From PUPG01 sp041686485 (lineage in GTDB: Bacteria > Bacteroidota > Bacteroidia > Bacteroidales > UBA7960), in NCBI GenBank assembly GCA_041686485.1, contig JAWLDT010000007.1, positions 1-61,976 of the forward strand: a stretch of DNA of 61,976 nucleotides, written 5' to 3'. The notes beneath the pieces are model-generated. The model worked only from the letters and a program-made list of their open reading frames with translations. It was not told the origin of the DNA and did not search any database. A program made the translations under genes and the position numbers. Shown one piece after another: positions 61,103-61,976 of this stretch. Each line of letters begins with the position of its first letter. The stretch's first letter is position 1.

Positions 61103-61948
61103 ATGACAGAAATCAGTCAGTTGGAAAAGATTACAACACAGGTTCGAAGAGACATTCTGCGAATGGTACATGGCGCACAATCCGGGCATCCAGGCGGTCC
61201 GCTGGGTTGTGCTGAACTGCTTACTGCACTCTATTTCCGCGTGCTGCATCACGACCCCGCCAATTTTACGATGGATGGAGAAGGGGAGGATTTGTTTTTC
61301 CTGTCCAACGGCCACCTGTCGGCAGGCTGGTATAGTGTGCTGGCGCGCAGTGGTTATTTTGATAAGAAAGAACTGTCCACCTTCAGGCTGATCGATTCAC
61401 GCCTGCAGGGGCACCCGGCTACAGAAGAAGGACTGCCGGGCGTTCGGGTAGCAAGTGGCTCCCTCGGACAGGGTCTGAGTGTTGCCCTGGGTGCCGCTCT
61501 GACAAAGAAGCTTAATGACGACCCGCAACTGGTTTATTGCCTCATGGGCGATGGCGAACAGCAGGAAGGCCAGATCTGGGAAGCTGCCCTCTTTGGCGCA
61601 GGCAGAAAGGTCGACAATATCATCGGCATTGTTGATTATAACGGCCAGCAAATCGATGGTGCCGTCGATGACGTGATGCCGCTCGGTGACCTGAAGGCGA
61701 AGTGGGAGGCATTTGGATGGCAGGTCCTCGAAATGAATGGCAATACAATGTCGGAAGTTTTGGATACGCTTGAAAAAGCAAAGTCGATGTGCGGACAGAA
61801 GCAGCCGGTGGTGATCCTGATGCATACGGAAATGGGGTATGGTGTCGATTTTATGATGGGTACCCATGAATGGCACGGAAAACCACCAAATGATGAAGAA
61901 TTTGAGCGTGCCATGGCCAATTTCGAAGAAACAGTAGGGGATTACTAA
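61103..61948 (+). CDS. Transketolase, N-terminal subunit
   Basis: 281 residues covering only the thiamine-diphosphate pyrophosphate-binding half: GHPGGPLG near residue 31, GSLGQGLSVALGAAL, and the TPP motif GDGEQQEGQIWEAALFG with the closing N of VDYNGQQ. This is the split form of transketolase; the C-terminal (pyrimidine) subunit should follow but would begin beyond the window. The gene starts 43 bases after ettA. Confidence 0.92.
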   Translation: MTEISQLEKITTQVRRDILRMVHGAQSGHPGGPLGCAELLTALYFRVLHHDPANFTMDGEGEDLFFLSNGHLSAGWYSVLARSGYFDKKELSTFRLIDSRLQGHPATEEGLPGVRVASGSLGQGLSVALGAALTKKLNDDPQLVYCLMGDGEQQEGQIWEAALFGAGRKVDNIIGIVDYNGQQIDGAVDDVMPLGDLKAKWEAFGWQVLEMNGNTMSEVLDTLEKAKSMCGQKQPVVILMHTEMGYGVDFMMGTHEWHGKPPNDEEFERAMANFEETVGDY

Positions 61949-61963
61949 AAGAGCTGGAAGCTC

Positions 61964-61976
61964 GAAGGAAGTGAAC
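61964..61976 (-). repeat. Possible start of a third heptamer array, cut by the window end
   Basis: The last bases read GAAGGAAGTGAAC; on the minus strand this is GTTCACTTCCTTC, which repeats the GTTCACTTCC end of the array at 43535-43544. It could be the edge of another TTCACTG array in the opposite orientation, but only one unit is visible. Confidence 0.3.

Noticed and set aside
1..61976. rRNA, tRNA, tmRNA, insertion sequences or prophage genes
   Set aside because: I looked in the intergenic regions and saw no cloverleaf-like or rRNA sequence, no transposase or integrase and no phage structural genes; short RNAs could still be missed by eye.

Overview
The window reads as a chromosomal segment of an anaerobic or facultatively anaerobic Bacteroidota (Bacteroidales/Marinilabiliales-like). 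The evidence is the repeated -7 promoter element TAnnTTTG upstream of several genes, weak or absent Shine-Dalgarno sequences with occasional TTG starts, a ribosomal protein S16 with a long acidic tail, a SecA of about 1090 residues, a multi-copy DUF349 protein, a PorT-like beta-barrel, a split transketolase and a serine-palmitoyltransferase-like enzyme. Two 100-N assembly gaps (28959-29058 and 37844-37943) show that this is a draft or metagenome scaffold. I see no rRNA, tRNA, CRISPR, insertion sequence or prophage.

Left third (about 1-16600): a hydrogen-metabolism locus, the most distinctive part. A leftward operon encodes a [2Fe-2S] thioredoxin-like protein, a PAS-domain [FeFe]-hydrogenase-like sensor and a SpoIIE/PP2C phosphatase. 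Diverging from it, behind a TAnnTTTG promoter with an overlapping Rex-like operator, runs hydC-hydB-hydA (a trimeric NAD-linked, probably electron-bifurcating [FeFe] hydrogenase). This is followed by a second hydrogenase-like sensor fused to a histidine kinase, a lone receiver, a receiver-histidine kinase hybrid, the redox repressor gene rex, ribF (FMN/FAD synthesis) and a metallo-beta-lactamase-fold phosphodiesterase. Next come hydG (H-cluster maturase), two tandem TM1266-like small proteins, a cysteine-containing Rrf2 regulator and a ZIP metal transporter. hydE and hydF are not here. The locus thus couples the enzyme, two classes of H2 sensor (kinase-linked and phosphatase-linked), NADH sensing by Rex, and part of the maturation machinery. 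The PAS-type sensor has lost a cysteine ligand of the H-cluster [4Fe-4S] centre (Tyr295), the conserved lysine of motif L2 and a ferredoxin-cluster cysteine, so it may be a sensor that no longer carries a normal H-cluster.

Middle (about 17500-42500): housekeeping genes. These are a class IV aminotransferase, two rhomboid proteases, an S41 protease, smpB, a small DUF2795-like protein, secA, a thioesterase, an OsmC protein, a CoA-binding protein, a methionine gamma-lyase-like enzyme, the DUF349 protein, a PorT-like protein, a LolC/E permease, clpB divergent from a glutamate/dicarboxylate symporter, rpsP-rimM, dnaE and trxA.

Right third (about 42500-61976): a DUF58 protein, an alpha-oxoamine synthase, an M23 peptidase, uvrB, two more rhomboids, mutL, a small membrane-anchored protein, a Spy/CpxP-like protein, an SDR, an MFS transporter, a sodium:solute symporter, an EamA transporter, a lipoprotein plus PepSY-type membrane protein pair, a conserved unknown, ettA and the N-terminal half of transketolase. 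Heptamer arrays (TTYACYG)n sit between two convergent gene pairs and may start again at the right edge; a 15-bp tandem repeat lies at the left edge.
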